Shown here piece after piece: positions 23,744 through 35,660 of a DNA stretch of 64,000 nucleotides. Every line of letters starts with the position of its first letter. Positions within the stretch are counted from its first letter, which is position 1. The position numbers and the translations under genes were made by a program. The DNA comes from Crossiella sp. S99.2 (GTDB lineage: Bacteria; Actinomycetota; Actinomycetes; Mycobacteriales; Pseudonocardiaceae): positions 261,541 through 325,540 of the forward strand of contig NZ_JALMDK010000002.1 in NCBI RefSeq assembly GCF_023094165.1, written 5' to 3'. The notes below the pieces were generated by a model. That model was not told the origin of the DNA. It was given only the letters and a program-made list of their open reading frames with translations, and did no database searches.

Positions 23744-24817
23744 GTGAACGCGGGATCGGCCGCACGGCCGCTGGATCCGGCTGAGGGGCCGGGGCCTGTC
23801 GACTGGGGTGTCGCCACGGCGACCGCTCAGCGGCTGCTCCGCCCTGGGCCCGTCATCGCCCGCGACGCCGCCCAGGCGGCCGTGCGCGGGATGCGGGAAC
23901 TCTCCGTCGCCGCGGAGAGCCACGTCCGCGAGATCACCGGCCTCGGCGCGGGACTCCCGTTGCTGCCCGGCGATGTGGTCGACCGCCCGGACTGGGTGCG
24001 GGCCGCCGTGGACGGCCTGGCCGCGCTCACCGATCACGCGCTGCCCCGCGGCGCGGGTGGCTGGCGCGGTGGCGTGCTGGCCGGGACCGCCGGGGTGCAG
24101 GCCGGGATGGTGCTGGCCTACCTGAGCACCAGGGTGCTCGGGCAGTACGACCCCTTCGGCGGTGCGGACGGCGCGGGCAGGCTGCTGCTGGTGGCGCCGA
24201 ACATCGTGGCCGCGCAACAGGCCCTGCGGGTGCCCGAAACGGACTTCTGGATGTGGGTGTGCCTGCACGAGTCCACCCACCGGCTCCAGTTCACCGCGGT
24301 GCCCTGGCTGCGCGAACACTTCGCCGCCCAGGTCGGCACCCTGCTCTCCGCCATGGACGACGCCACCGCCGGGCTGCTCTCCAGGGCCGGTGAGGCACTG
24401 CGCTCGGCCCGCCGCAAGGACACCGAGGAACCACCGGTCGCGCTGGTCGAGCTGTTGCAGACGCCAGGGCAGCGGGCCGTGCTGGACCGGATCATCGCGC
24501 TGTCCACCCTGCTGGAGGGGCACGCCGACCACGTGATGGACGCGGCCGGACCGGCCGTGGTGCCCAGCGTGGCCACCATCCGCTCCCGGTTCACCGTGCG
24601 CCGCAACCCGCGCGGGCTGGCCGACCGGGTGCTGCGCGCGCTGCTCGGCGTGGACGCCAAGATCCGCCAGTACGCCCAGGGCTCGGCCTTCACCGGGCAC
24701 GTGGTCGACCGGGTCGGCATGACCGGGTTCAACCGGGTCTGGACCTCGCCGGAGACCCTGCCCAGCCGGGCCGAGATCGCCGATCCGGACGCCTGGATCC
24801 GCCGCGTGCTCGGCTGA
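23744..24817 (+). CDS. zinc-dependent metalloprotease of the DUF2342 family
   Basis: A 357-residue soluble protein (a GTG at 23723 would add 7 residues). The HExxH motif is CLHESTH, with a downstream EGHADHVMDAAG carrying the third ligand Glu/His region, the hallmark of this actinobacterial family, described as F420-biosynthesis-associated or zicin-like. The gene lies immediately upstream of tilS, as in M. tuberculosis (Rv3626c-Rv3625c). The in vivo substrate is unknown. It is divergent from the S33 homologue across 103 bp. Confidence 0.85.
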   Translation: MNAGSAARPLDPAEGPGPVDWGVATATAQRLLRPGPVIARDAAQAAVRGMRELSVAAESHVREITGLGAGLPLLPGDVVDRPDWVRAAVDGLAALTDHALPRGAGGWRGGVLAGTAGVQAGMVLAYLSTRVLGQYDPFGGADGAGRLLLVAPNIVAAQQALRVPETDFWMWVCLHESTHRLQFTAVPWLREHFAAQVGTLLSAMDDATAGLLSRAGEALRSARRKDTEEPPVALVELLQTPGQRAVLDRIIALSTLLEGHADHVMDAAGPAVVPSVATIRSRFTVRRNPRGLADRVLRALLGVDAKIRQYAQGSAFTGHVVDRVGMTGFNRVWTSPETLPSRAEIADPDAWIRRVLG

Positions 24818-24821
24818 GTCG

Positions 24822-25781
24822 TTGTCCGCGCCCGATCCGGCGGTCTCGCAGGTCCGCACCGCGCTGCGCCGTTTCCTGGACCGCCACCGGGTCACCGGCC
24901 AGATCGCGGTGGCCTGCTCCGGCGGTGCGGACTCGCTGGCGCTGGCCGCCGCGACCGTCCACTGTGGACGAAAGCGCGATCTTGACGTGCACGGCCTGGT
25001 GGTCGACCACCGGCTCCAGCCCGGTTCGGCCGAGGTCGCGGCCAGGGCCGCCGAACAGCTCCGCGAACTGGGCGCCTCGGCCAGGGTGCTGACCGTCGAG
25101 GTCACCGGACCGGGCGGGCCGGAGGCGGCCGCCCGCCGGGCCCGCTACGCCGCCCTGCGTGCCGCCGTGCCCGAGGGTGCGCTGGTGCTGCTCGGGCACA
25201 CCAGGGACGACCAGGCCGAGACCGTGCTGCTGGGCCTTGGCCGCGGCTCCGGGCCGCGCTCGATCGCCGGGATGGCCGAACTGGACCCGCCCTGGGGCCG
25301 CCCACTGCTCGGCCTGGCCAGGACCACCACCGCGGCCGCCTGCGCCGCGCTGGGCCTGGACACCTGGTCCGATCCGCACAACCTCGACCCGGCCTACACC
25401 CGCGTCCGGCTGCGCCGGGAGGTGCTGCCGCTGCTGGAGGAGGTGCTCCAGGGCGGGGTGGCCGCCGCGCTGGCCCGCACCGCCGCCCAGCTCCGTGAGG
25501 ACACCCAGGCCCTGGACGAGCTGGCCGCCGGGCTGCTGGCGCAGGCCCGCGACGGCGACGGCCTGGCCGTCGGCGCGCTCAAGGCCGCACCCGCCGCGCT
25601 GCGCCGCCGGGTGCTGCGGAGCTGGCTGCTCGGCGCGGGTGTGAGCGAACTCACCGACCCCCAGTTGCGGGCTGTGGACGCCCTGGTGGCGCATTGGCGT
25701 GGTCAAGGGGGTGTCGCGCTGCCCGGCGGGTTGGTGGCCGGGCGCGCGCATGACAGGCTGGTCCTCGACCGATCGTTGTGA
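24822..25781 (+). CDS. tilS: tRNA(Ile)-lysidine synthase
   Basis: A 319-residue N-type ATP pyrophosphatase with the PP-loop SGGADS (residues 34-39). It adds lysine to C34 of tRNA-Ile(CAU), which switches its codon from AUG to AUA. The second conserved block is HTRDDQAETVLL. The length fits the short actinobacterial form with one C-terminal domain. The TTG start lies 4 bp after the metalloprotease stop, and hpt follows at 18 bp, so this is one operon. Confidence 0.95.
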   Translation: MSAPDPAVSQVRTALRRFLDRHRVTGQIAVACSGGADSLALAAATVHCGRKRDLDVHGLVVDHRLQPGSAEVAARAAEQLRELGASARVLTVEVTGPGGPEAAARRARYAALRAAVPEGALVLLGHTRDDQAETVLLGLGRGSGPRSIAGMAELDPPWGRPLLGLARTTTAAACAALGLDTWSDPHNLDPAYTRVRLRREVLPLLEEVLQGGVAAALARTAAQLREDTQALDELAAGLLAQARDGDGLAVGALKAAPAALRRRVLRSWLLGAGVSELTDPQLRAVDALVAHWRGQGGVALPGGLVAGRAHDRLVLDRSL

Positions 25782-25799
25782 CTGAGGGGAAGCCGCGCC

Positions 25800-26354
25800 G
25801 TGTACGAGGGCGACATTGCCTCCGTGCTCGTTTCCGAGCAGCAGATCCAGGACAAGACCGCCGAGCTGGCGAAGAAGATCGCCGCTGACTACCCGACCGA
25901 CGGACGCTCCTCGGACCTGCTCCTGGTCGGCGTCCTCAAGGGCGCGGTGATGTTCATGGCCGATGTGGCCAGGGCGTTGCCCGTGCCGGTGCAACTGGAC
26001 TTCATGGCCGTCAGCTCCTACGGCTCCGCGACCTCCTCCTCCGGGGTGGTCCGCATCCTCAAGGACCTGGACCGGGACATCGCCGGGCGGGACGTGCTGA
26101 TCGTCGAGGACATCATCGACTCCGGCCTGACCCTGTCCTGGCTGCTGAAGAACCTGGCCTCGCGCCGACCGGCCACGCTGGAGGTCTGCACGCTGCTGCG
26201 CAAGCCGGACGCGGTCAAGGTGGACGTGCCGGTGAAGTACGTCGGCTTCGACATCCCGAACGAGTTCGTGGTCGGGTACGGCCTGGACTACGCCGAGCGC
26301 TACCGCGACCTGCCCTACATCGGCACGCTCGACCCCAAGGTCTACACGACCTGA
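25800..26354 (+). CDS. hpt: hypoxanthine phosphoribosyltransferase
   Basis: A 184-residue type I phosphoribosyltransferase with the PRPP-binding loop [16 protein letters not shown] and the flexible-loop region [10 protein letters not shown]. It salvages hypoxanthine and guanine to IMP and GMP. GTG start follows GAGGGGA. The neighbour order tilS-hpt followed by ftsH and folE is conserved in many bacteria. Here a VWA gene on the opposite strand is inserted between hpt and ftsH; hpt and that gene converge with 13 bp between them. Confidence 0.95.
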   Translation: MYEGDIASVLVSEQQIQDKTAELAKKIAADYPTDGRSSDLLLVGVLKGAVMFMADVARALPVPVQLDFMAVSSYGSATSSSGVVRILKDLDRDIAGRDVLIVEDIIDSGLTLSWLLKNLASRRPATLEVCTLLRKPDAVKVDVPVKYVGFDIPNEFVVGYGLDYAERYRDLPYIGTLDPKVYTT

Positions 26355-26367
26355 GTCAGGGCAGGCC

Positions 26368-28077
26368 CTAGCAGTTCGGCCGGCAGCGGCGCTGGATCAG
26401 CGCGTCCATCAGCACCGCGCGGATGTCGGTGGCCTCCCGCGCCGCGTAGGCCTTGCCGCCGGTCACCTTGGCGACCTGCTGCAACGCGTTGAGATCGGCA
26501 TCGGGCCCGAGTCCGATGCCGATCACCGGCACCGGCTGGGCCGGGTCGGTCTCCGCGGTCAGCGTCTGCACCAGCCCGCCCAGGTCCAGCCCGGAGCGGT
26601 TGTCGTTGGCGCCGTCGGTGATCAGCACCACCGAGTTGATCCGCTTGCTGTCGAAGTCCTTCTTCACCGTGCGCACCGCGGCCAGCAGCGTGTCGTAGAG
26701 CGCGGTGTTGCCCTTGACCTTGCCCGGCAACGTGGCCGCCGCGCCGGCCAGCGCGGCCCGCCGGTTGACCCCGGCCATCGGCTCGGCCAGCGGGCCGAGG
26801 CTGACCAGTTCGGTCCAGTGCCGGTTCGGCGCGTGGTCGGTGGAGAAGGCCCACAGGCCGATGTGCGTGGTGTCGGGCAGCAGTCCCAGCGCGGTGCCCG
26901 CGGCGTCGCGGGCCAGCTCGATCCGGGACTGGCCGTTGCCCGCCTTGGCCGCCATAGAGCCGGAGACGTCGATCACCGCCAGCATCCGGGCGTCCAGGGT
27001 CACCGCGCTGTAGGTGCGCAACACCTCGGCGGCCTGGTCCGGGGTGGGCAGCGGCAGCAGCGAGGGCGGGTTCGGGCTCACCCCGGCATCCGCCCATGCC
27101 TGGTCCGCGCGGCCGCCGGGATCGCGGAAACCGGCGTCCCGGAACCGTTTGGCGGTGCTGTCGGTGCGCAGGAACCGGCTGAAGGTCTCCGCCGCCTCCG
27201 CGGTGCCCGGCGCCTCCTCCTTGCTGGCCACCCTGGTCAGCGGGTAGTCGAAGGAGATCGTGCCCTCGTCCGGGTAGAACGCGGTCGCCTTGACGCCGAG
27301 GCCGCGCCGGTTGTGCGCGATCACCGACTGCTCGGTGGCGGAGAAGGCGGGCGCGGTCTCCGGTTCCGCGGCCAGCTTGTCGAAGCCGTCGCGCACCAGC
27401 GGCATGGTGTTGCGGCCCACCCGCAGCAGCGCGGCCACCAGCTCCTGGCGCGGGCTGCCGTCCGGGTTGCCCAGCAGCGAACGGATCAGCATCAGGGTGG
27501 CCAGGCCCTCGGTGGTGCCTGCCGGGTCGCCGATCGTGGTGGTCACGCCGCCGTCGACCACCCGCTTCCAGGACACCGCCCCGCCCAGCTTCTCGCTGGT
27601 CCCTGGGCCTGCCACGACCACCAGCGGCGAACTGGCCAGGGACTGGCCGGGCTCGATCGAGGCCACCGCGCTGGGCGCGGCCGAGGACTCGGCCTGCTTC
27701 TTGCCGCGCTGGGCCCACAGCCCGGAGTCCGGGATCCACAGCGCGGGCACCTTCTGCCCGGGGATCACCGGGCCGGTGACGTCGGTGGCGGCCTCGGCGG
27801 AGTTCATCGGGCGCACCTCGACCTTGACGCACTTGCCGCCGACCGCGGTCTTCGACTGGTGGAACTCGTCCGCGGCCGCCTTGACCACGGGTTCCACCGC
27901 GGGCGCTGTGGTCACGTAGAGCGGGAGCTCGCCCGCGCAGCCGCCCGTCGGGTCCCACACTCGCAGCGCGACCACGGTGGCCCCGGCCGCGACGACAACA
28001 CCGAGCAGCGCGCCGAGGGGGAGTGCGGCCCTCTTGAGACCTGCGCTGGGCCTGGAGAGCTGGTGACGACCAGACAT
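26368..28077 (-). CDS. membrane-anchored substrate-binding and VWA-domain protein
   Basis: A 569-residue protein: basic N-terminus with one transmembrane segment (about residues 17-40), a periplasmic-binding-protein-like domain (about 50-330, with AVEPVVKAAADEFHQSKT and PALWIPDSGLW) and a C-terminal von Willebrand A domain (about 365-560) with an intact MIDAS motif DVSGSM and the later TDGAND. The solute-binding part resembles bacterial extracellular solute-binding type 11 proteins. It probably acts at the cell surface in binding a ligand or partner protein; the function is unknown. Confidence 0.85.
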   Translation of the reverse strand: MSGRHQLSRPSAGLKRAALPLGALLGVVVAAGATVVALRVWDPTGGCAGELPLYVTTAPAVEPVVKAAADEFHQSKTAVGGKCVKVEVRPMNSAEAATDVTGPVIPGQKVPALWIPDSGLWAQRGKKQAESSAAPSAVASIEPGQSLASSPLVVVAGPGTSEKLGGAVSWKRVVDGGVTTTIGDPAGTTEGLATLMLIRSLLGNPDGSPRQELVAALLRVGRNTMPLVRDGFDKLAAEPETAPAFSATEQSVIAHNRRGLGVKATAFYPDEGTISFDYPLTRVASKEEAPGTAEAAETFSRFLRTDSTAKRFRDAGFRDPGGRADQAWADAGVSPNPPSLLPLPTPDQAAEVLRTYSAVTLDARMLAVIDVSGSMAAKAGNGQSRIELARDAAGTALGLLPDTTHIGLWAFSTDHAPNRHWTELVSLGPLAEPMAGVNRRAALAGAAATLPGKVKGNTALYDTLLAAVRTVKKDFDSKRINSVVLITDGANDNRSGLDLGGLVQTLTAETDPAQPVPVIGIGLGPDADLNALQQVAKVTGGKAYAAREATDIRAVLMDALIQRRCRPNC

Positions 28078-28511
28078 GGCCCTTCGAGACCCTTCCGTAT
28101 AGAAAATAGTCGACCAACTTCCACCTGATATGGTGAAAGATTTTTCGCACCCCGACGTCTGCGACCACGGAGAATGACATATTCACTCGTCCGTGAAAAG
28201 ACGGCGACTTCGTACTCACTCGTACGGATCAGCGGGCTCCAGCGTTCAGCGATCAAGGCTCAACCGAACGGGTCAGCTCGGGGTGGCGCTGCTCACACCC
28301 GCGAGACACCGGTCACCTGGGGAACCCCAGCGGCCGCCCGACCGTTGGCAAGGCGAAACAGTGCGTGGGCGGCCGGTCCGCTCACCAGGCCGCTACACCA
28401 TGGGCGGTACGCTGGCCGGACGATGGTTTCCCGCTCCGCGTCAGCGGCGGGTGCTCCGTTGCCCGGCACGCAAGTCAGGGAGGGTGGAGGCCGCCCCGCG
28501 GCCGCACGTTA
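28078..28511. other. 434-bp intergenic region upstream of ftsH
   Basis: The gap between the divergent VWA gene and ftsH holds the promoters for both. Direct repeats TCACTCGTCCG and TCACTCGTACG occur at about 28182 and 28217 (35 bp apart). No gene in either strand is convincing. In-frame extension of ftsH upstream of ATG 28512 was rejected because it does not resemble FtsH. Confidence 0.5.
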
Positions 28512-30799
<2,288 letters not shown>

Positions 30800-30803
<4 letters not shown>

Positions 30804-31912
30804 ACACGGACAAGCAGCAGGGACGGCCCGCCTTCGACCACACCAGGGCGGAGGCGGCCGTCCGCGAACTACTCCTGGCCTGCGGCGAGGACCCGGACCG
30901 GGACGGCCTCAAGGACACCCCGTCCCGGGTCGCCCGCGCCTACCGCGAGATGTTCGCCGGCCTGTACACCGAACCCGACTCGGTGCTGAACAAGACCTTC
31001 GACGAGAGCCACGAAGAACTGGTCCTGGTCAAGGACATCCCGATGTACTCGACGTGCGTGCCGAGCAAGCAGACGGTCAACGCCGTCGGCGGTCGCAAGG
31101 CCGCCAGGGATGTCCGCGTCGGCGACCGGTTGTGGACCCTGGCCGACGGACGCGCGCAGCAGACCGAGGTCACCGAGGTCACCGCCCGCCCGGCCCGCGA
31201 GCTGGTCGAGGTCACCACCGAGGAAGGCCGCTTCGTCCTGACCCCGGACCACCCCCTGGCAACCCCGGCGGGCTGGCAGGAGGCCAAGGACGTCGGCGGC
31301 AGCTACCTTGAGTGGACGCCGCTGGCCGACCTCGGCGCTCAGCTCGCCCGGCCGATGGCGCTTGCCAGTGCCCGGACGCCGGTGCTCGTAGGCAGGGACG
31401 ACTGGACCCTGCGGCACGGGTTCGCCCAGGACGCGCACCGCACCGAACTGGTCGACTCGCGCTGGACCCAGGTGCTCTCGGTGCGACCGGTCCAGGCGGC
31501 CGAGACCGTGTACAGCTTCACCTGCGACCCCCATCCGACCTTCCTGGTCGCCGGGCACCTCACGCACAACTGTGAGCACCACCTGGTGCCCTTCCACGGG
31601 GTCGCGCATGTCGGCTACATCCCGAACAGCCACGGCCGGGTCACCGGTCTGTCCAAGATCGCGCGGCTGGTCGACCTCTACGCCAAGCGGCCTCAGGTGC
31701 AGGAACGGCTGACCTCGCAGGTGGCGGACGCGGTGGTGCGCAAGCTGGATCCGCGTGGGGTGATCGTGGTGATGGAGGCCGAGCACCTCTGCATGGCCAT
31801 GCGCGGGATCCGGAAACCGGGGTCGCGCACGATCACTTCGGCCGTCCGTGGTCTGCTGAAGACCTCGGCCTCCTCTCGGGCCGAGGCGCTGGAGCTGATC
31901 AAGGGACGGTGA
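30800..31912 (+). CDS. folE: GTP cyclohydrolase I precursor interrupted by an intein
   Basis: A 370-residue reading frame that becomes a normal 198-residue FolE after removal of residues 86-257. FolE converts GTP to 7,8-dihydroneopterin triphosphate, the first step of folate synthesis. The N-extein ends KDIPMYST; the C-extein begins [10 protein letters not shown], so the Cys-Glu-His-His zinc and catalytic block is split exactly at its Cys. The second zinc Cys is in [10 protein letters not shown]. No ATG, GTG or TTG lies in frame near the expected start; the best candidate is a CTG (30800) overlapping the ftsH stop (CTGA). The stop overlaps the folP start. Confidence 0.9.
31055..31570 (+). other. 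172-residue mini-intein within FolE
   Basis: The insertion runs from Cys1 ([13 protein letters not shown]) to a terminal His-Asn (GHLTHN), with Cys as the +1 residue of the C-extein. Block A is followed by [11 protein letters not shown], block B is [10 protein letters not shown] (the TxxH motif), and block F is [19 protein letters not shown]. These are the complete splicing elements of a Hint domain. No LAGLIDADG or HNH endonuclease fits in the ~70-residue linker, so this is a mini-intein that cannot spread by homing on its own. All splice-site nucleophiles are intact, so splicing should work. Confidence 0.93.
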
Positions 31913-32799
31913 ACGTGATGGGAGCGGCGCTGCATCGGCTGCTGCCCGACCCCGGCCGGTGTGTCGTCATGGGCGTGGTCAACGTGACCCCGGACTCCTT
32001 CTCCGACGGCGGTCGCTACCTGGACGCCGCGGACGCGGTGGCGCATGGCATCGAGATGCATCGGCGGGGCGCCGACCTGGTCGATGTCGGCGGCGAGTCC
32101 ACCCGGCCGGGTGCGGAGCGGGTGGCGCCGGAGGTGGAGGCCGCCAGGGTGGTGCCGGTGATCCGGGAGCTGGTGGCCGAGGGTGTGCTGGTGAGTGTGG
32201 ACACCATGCGCTCGGAGGTGGCGCTGGCCGCGCTGGCGGCGGGGGCGAGCATCGTCAACGACGTCTCCGGCGGGCTGGCCGACGAGCGGATGGCCGCCGT
32301 GGTCGCCGAGGCCGGGGTGCCCTGGATCCTGATGCACTGGCGCGGGCACAGCGCCGGGATGGACCTGCTGGCCAGCTACCGGGACGTGGTCGCCGACGTG
32401 CGCGCCGAGCTGACCGCCAGGGTGGACGCGGCGCTGGCCGCGGGCGTGGCCCCGGAGGCGCTGGTGGTCGACCCCGGGCTGGGCTTCGCCAAGACCGACC
32501 GGCACAACTGGGCCCTGCTGCAACATCTCGACCAGCTCATCGCTCTGGGCTTCCCGGTGCTCGTCGGAGCCTCCAGGAAGCGGTTCCTGGGTAGCCTGCT
32601 CGCTGGACCGCACGGCACGCCACGCAGTCCGGACGGCCGGGAGGCGGCCACCTCGGCGGTGTCCGCGCTGGCCGCGGCGGCCGGCGCGTGGGGGGTGCGG
32701 GTGCACGATGTGCACGGCTCGCTCGACGCGGTGGCGGTGGCCTCGGCCTGGGCTCGTGGCGGGGCGCGCGTGGCAGTGGCGGAGAAGGGGGATCGGTGA
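31909..32799 (+). CDS. folP: dihydropteroate synthase
   Basis: A 296-residue TIM-barrel enzyme that joins 6-hydroxymethyl-dihydropterin pyrophosphate to p-aminobenzoate, the sulfonamide target. Signature blocks are [13 protein letters not shown] and [13 protein letters not shown], with SRKRF near the C-terminus. The GTG start overlaps the folE stop (GTGA) and the stop overlaps folB (GTGA), so folE-folP-folB are translationally coupled. Length is normal for an actinobacterial FolP1. Confidence 0.95.
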   Translation: MNVMGAALHRLLPDPGRCVVMGVVNVTPDSFSDGGRYLDAADAVAHGIEMHRRGADLVDVGGESTRPGAERVAPEVEAARVVPVIRELVAEGVLVSVDTMRSEVALAALAAGASIVNDVSGGLADERMAAVVAEAGVPWILMHWRGHSAGMDLLASYRDVVADVRAELTARVDAALAAGVAPEALVVDPGLGFAKTDRHNWALLQHLDQLIALGFPVLVGASRKRFLGSLLAGPHGTPRSPDGREAATSAVSALAAAAGAWGVRVHDVHGSLDAVAVASAWARGGARVAVAEKGDR

Positions 32800-33185
32800 C
32801 CGACCGGATCACGCTGACCGGGCTGCGGGTGCGCGGGCACCACGGCGTCTTCGAGCACGAGAAACGCGACGGCCAGGACTTCCTGGTGGACATCACGGTG
32901 TGGCTGGACCTGGACGTGGCGGCCGAGACCGACGACCTGGCCGACACCATGGACTACGGCGCGCTGGCCCAGCGGGCCGCCGCGATCGTCGGCGGCGAGC
33001 CGTTCGACCTGATCGAGACGGTGGCCGCGCGGGTGGCCGATGACGTGATGACCGACCGGCGGGTGCACGCGGCCGAGGTCACCGTGCACAAGCCGTCCGC
33101 GCCGATCCCGCTGACCTTCGCCGATGTCGCGGTGACCGCCCGGCGTTCCCGCCGGGCCCGCGGCAAACCGGCCGGGGACTACTGA
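32796..33185 (+). CDS. folB: dihydroneopterin aldolase
   Basis: A 129-residue T-fold protein that splits 7,8-dihydroneopterin into 6-hydroxymethyl-dihydropterin and glycolaldehyde. The conserved N-terminal block is [20 protein letters not shown], and the catalytic Lys is in VHKPSAP. It is the third gene of the folate operon, starting at a GTG overlapping the folP stop, with folK 4 bp downstream. Confidence 0.95.
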   Translation: MTDRITLTGLRVRGHHGVFEHEKRDGQDFLVDITVWLDLDVAAETDDLADTMDYGALAQRAAAIVGGEPFDLIETVAARVADDVMTDRRVHAAEVTVHKPSAPIPLTFADVAVTARRSRRARGKPAGDY

Positions 33186-33189
33186 GCCG

Positions 33190-33687
33190 ATGAGCGCCGC
33201 GGTGCTCTCCCTCGGTACCAATCTGGGGGACCGGCTCGGTCACCTCCAGTTCGCCGTGGACGGGTTCGGGGCCGCGGTGCGCGCGGTGTCCCCGGTGTAT
33301 GAGACCGCCCCCTGGGGCGTGACCGACCAGGACGACTTCCTCAACGCGGTGTTGCTGGTCGAAGATCCGGCCACCGACGAGTGGGGGTGGTTGCGCCGTG
33401 GTCAGGAACTGGAGAATGCGGCCGGCCGGGTCCGGACCCTGCGGTGGGGGCCGCGGACCCTGGATGTCGACGTGGTGACCGTCGACGGGGTGCGTTCGGA
33501 CCACCCTGACCTGCTGCTGCCGCATCCGGGCACTCCGGAGCGGGCCACCGTGCTCGCACCCTGGCTGGACGTCCAGCCCGCCGCGATCCTGCCCGGCCAC
33601 GGCCCGGTCGCCGCACTGCTGTCCGCGCTGTCCATGGACGGGGTGCGCAGGCGGGACGACCTCACGCTCACCCTCCCGCAGGCGTAG
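33190..33687 (+). CDS. folK: 6-hydroxymethyl-dihydropterin pyrophosphokinase
   Basis: A 165-residue HPPK enzyme that transfers pyrophosphate from ATP to hydroxymethyl-dihydropterin. The family signature is WGPRTLDVDVV, with LGTNLGDRLGHL at the N-terminus and a final HP...RATVLAP block. It closes the core folate operon folE-folP-folB-folK, following the order seen in mycobacteria. Together with FolE it feeds FolP; all four enzymes are cytoplasmic. Confidence 0.95.
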   Translation: MSAAVLSLGTNLGDRLGHLQFAVDGFGAAVRAVSPVYETAPWGVTDQDDFLNAVLLVEDPATDEWGWLRRGQELENAAGRVRTLRWGPRTLDVDVVTVDGVRSDHPDLLLPHPGTPERATVLAPWLDVQPAAILPGHGPVAALLSALSMDGVRRRDDLTLTLPQA

Positions 33688-33696
33688 GAGGCCGAG

Positions 33697-35097
33697 GTGA
33701 CGCACCACCGCCCCGGTGAGGCCATGCTGCTCGCCGAGTCCGCGCTGCGCTCGGCCCGGTCGCTGGCCGAGCGGGGCAAGGAGGCCGAGGCGGAGGCGGT
33801 GTGCCGGGAAGGCTTGACCGAGCTGCTCGGCCCGCCCACCCCGGAGACCGACCGGCTGTGCGTGGAACTGCTGGAACTGTTGCTGCTGCTCACCGAACCG
33901 CGCTGGAGCCGGAGCCCGGAGTACCGCTCGGCCAACCCGGTGGAGCGCTGGGCCGCCGACGCCGAGGCCGCCGCGACCCGGATCGGCGATCTGCAACTGC
34001 GGATCAGGGCCGCCTCGGTGGCCGGCCGGGTGCTGCACCGCACCCAGGGCGTGGAGGCGGCGCTGGCCGTGCAGCAGCGGGCGGTGGAGCTGGCCAGGCA
34101 GAGCGGGGACGCGGTGGTGCAGTTCCTCACCCTGTCCGCCTACGGCCGGGAGCTGACCAAACGCGATCTGCGCGCCGGGCTGGCGGTGCTGCTGGAGGCG
34201 GAGAAGCGGGCCAAGGCCAGTCCGGAGATCACCGGCAGCCGCTCCCCGGTGCTGCGCGGGGCGTTCCGGCGGACCGAGCTGGAGATCGGCGTCGGCGAGT
34301 TCGACGCGGGCTATCTGGGCATCGCCAAGTCCCGGCTGGAGTTCGCGGTGGCCCGGCTGCGCGGTGAGCCGGAGTCCGCGCCGCTGCTGCCCATCGGGCT
34401 CAACCACCTGGCCCAGGTGCAGCTCGCGGCCGGGTTGTGGGATCCGGCCGCGGACACCCTGACCGAGGCCGCCGGACTCGGTGACGGCGCCCCGGACCCT
34501 TGGCACGCCTACAACCTGGCCCTGTTCGGCCGGTTGCGGGTGGAGCTGGGTGATCTGGCCGCCGGGGTGCACGTGCTGGAGTCGGCCTGGGCGGAGACCG
34601 GCCGCACGCCCTCGGTGACCGTGGCCACCCTGGTGTGCAACCTCTACGCCGAGGGCCTGCTGGTCACCGCGGGCCGCCGGGCGGACGTGCTCGGCGCGGC
34701 CGAGGAACTGCTCGCGGCGAACCTGGAACGGTGTCAGCGGGCGGCCATGGTGCGCAGCGAGGTCACCGCGCATTCGCTGCTGGCCCGGCTGCACCTGGCC
34801 CTGGACGAGCTGCCGCAGGCCCAGGCCGCCAGCACCGCCGCGGTGGAGCTGTACGCCCGGCGCGGCCCGCTGCCCACGGTGCGCGGCGAGGAGATCCTGT
34901 ACTGGCACGCCGAGGTGCAGCGACGCTCCGGGCGGTTCGACGCCGCGGTGGAGACGCTGGCCAGAGCGCGGCAGCTGGTGCGGACCAAGGCCGGTTCGCT
35001 GGACCCGGAGCTGCGGGAGTTCTTCCTCGCGGTGCCGCTGAACCAGCGCGTCGCCGCGCCCATGGACGGGGTGGCCGAGGGAATGGGGAGCATATGA
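33697..35097 (+). CDS. TPR-like helical repeat protein
   Basis: A 466-residue, almost entirely helical protein with repeated 34-residue-like helix pairs (for example RAASVAGRVLHRTQGVEAAL, ALFGRLRVELGDLAAGVHVL and SLLARLHLALDELPQAQAAS). It is soluble and lacks a DNA-binding or catalytic domain. The layout resembles the TPR sensor half of actinobacterial regulators without their N-terminal domain. It starts 9 bp after folK with a GTG and its stop overlaps the DUF3180 gene by ATGA, so it is inserted in the folate operon; M. tuberculosis has no gene here. Function is unknown. Confidence 0.7.
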   Translation: MTHHRPGEAMLLAESALRSARSLAERGKEAEAEAVCREGLTELLGPPTPETDRLCVELLELLLLLTEPRWSRSPEYRSANPVERWAADAEAAATRIGDLQLRIRAASVAGRVLHRTQGVEAALAVQQRAVELARQSGDAVVQFLTLSAYGRELTKRDLRAGLAVLLEAEKRAKASPEITGSRSPVLRGAFRRTELEIGVGEFDAGYLGIAKSRLEFAVARLRGEPESAPLLPIGLNHLAQVQLAAGLWDPAADTLTEAAGLGDGAPDPWHAYNLALFGRLRVELGDLAAGVHVLESAWAETGRTPSVTVATLVCNLYAEGLLVTAGRRADVLGAAEELLAANLERCQRAAMVRSEVTAHSLLARLHLALDELPQAQAASTAAVELYARRGPLPTVRGEEILYWHAEVQRRSGRFDAAVETLARARQLVRTKAGSLDPELREFFLAVPLNQRVAAPMDGVAEGMGSI

Positions 35098-35552
35098 GGT
35101 TCACCAGGGCCCGTGATCTTGTGGTTCCCGGGCTCGTGCTGGCCGTTGTGGCATATCTCGCACTGCGACTTGCCTATGGCTACGTGCCCAGGGTGCCGGT
35201 GCTCGCGGGTGTCACGTTGCTGCCGGTGGCCCTCGGCGAGGTGTGGTGGGCCTTTGTGTTGCGCGGCCGGATCCAGCGCCGCCCGAACGCCCGGCTGCTG
35301 GAACCGTTGGTGGCCGCCCGTTCGGTCGCGCTGGCCAAGGCGTCCTCGCTGGCCGGGGCGGTGTTGCTGGGGGTGTGGCTGGGCGTGCTGGCCTACGTGC
35401 TGCCGTTGCAGGGTCAGCTGGTGGCGGCGCAGAACGACACCGTGCCCGCGGTGCTGGGCGCGTTCAGCGCGGGCGCGTTGATCGCCGCGGGGCTGTGGCT
35501 GGAGCACTGCTGCCGCACGCCGGACCAGCCGGAGGACCGGGACGCACCGTGA
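35094..35552 (+). CDS. DUF3180 membrane protein
   Basis: A 152-residue integral membrane protein with four hydrophobic segments (about 9-26, 33-53, 80-103 and 115-136), the DUF3180 layout. The gene follows folK in many actinobacteria (Rv3605c in M. tuberculosis), here with a TPR gene between. It starts in an ATGA overlap. The conserved position suggests an undefined role linked to folate or envelope biology. No catalytic motif is visible. Confidence 0.85.
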   Translation: MRFTRARDLVVPGLVLAVVAYLALRLAYGYVPRVPVLAGVTLLPVALGEVWWAFVLRGRIQRRPNARLLEPLVAARSVALAKASSLAGAVLLGVWLGVLAYVLPLQGQLVAAQNDTVPAVLGAFSAGALIAAGLWLEHCCRTPDQPEDRDAP

Positions 35553-35660
35553 CCTGTGGTCGCTGTCCGTGGATTTTTTCGTCGCCTGAACGACTTCCTT
35601 ACCAATCCGGAACCTGACGGACAGGTCTCGAACGGATAACTCCCGGGTACCGTAGGGGCC

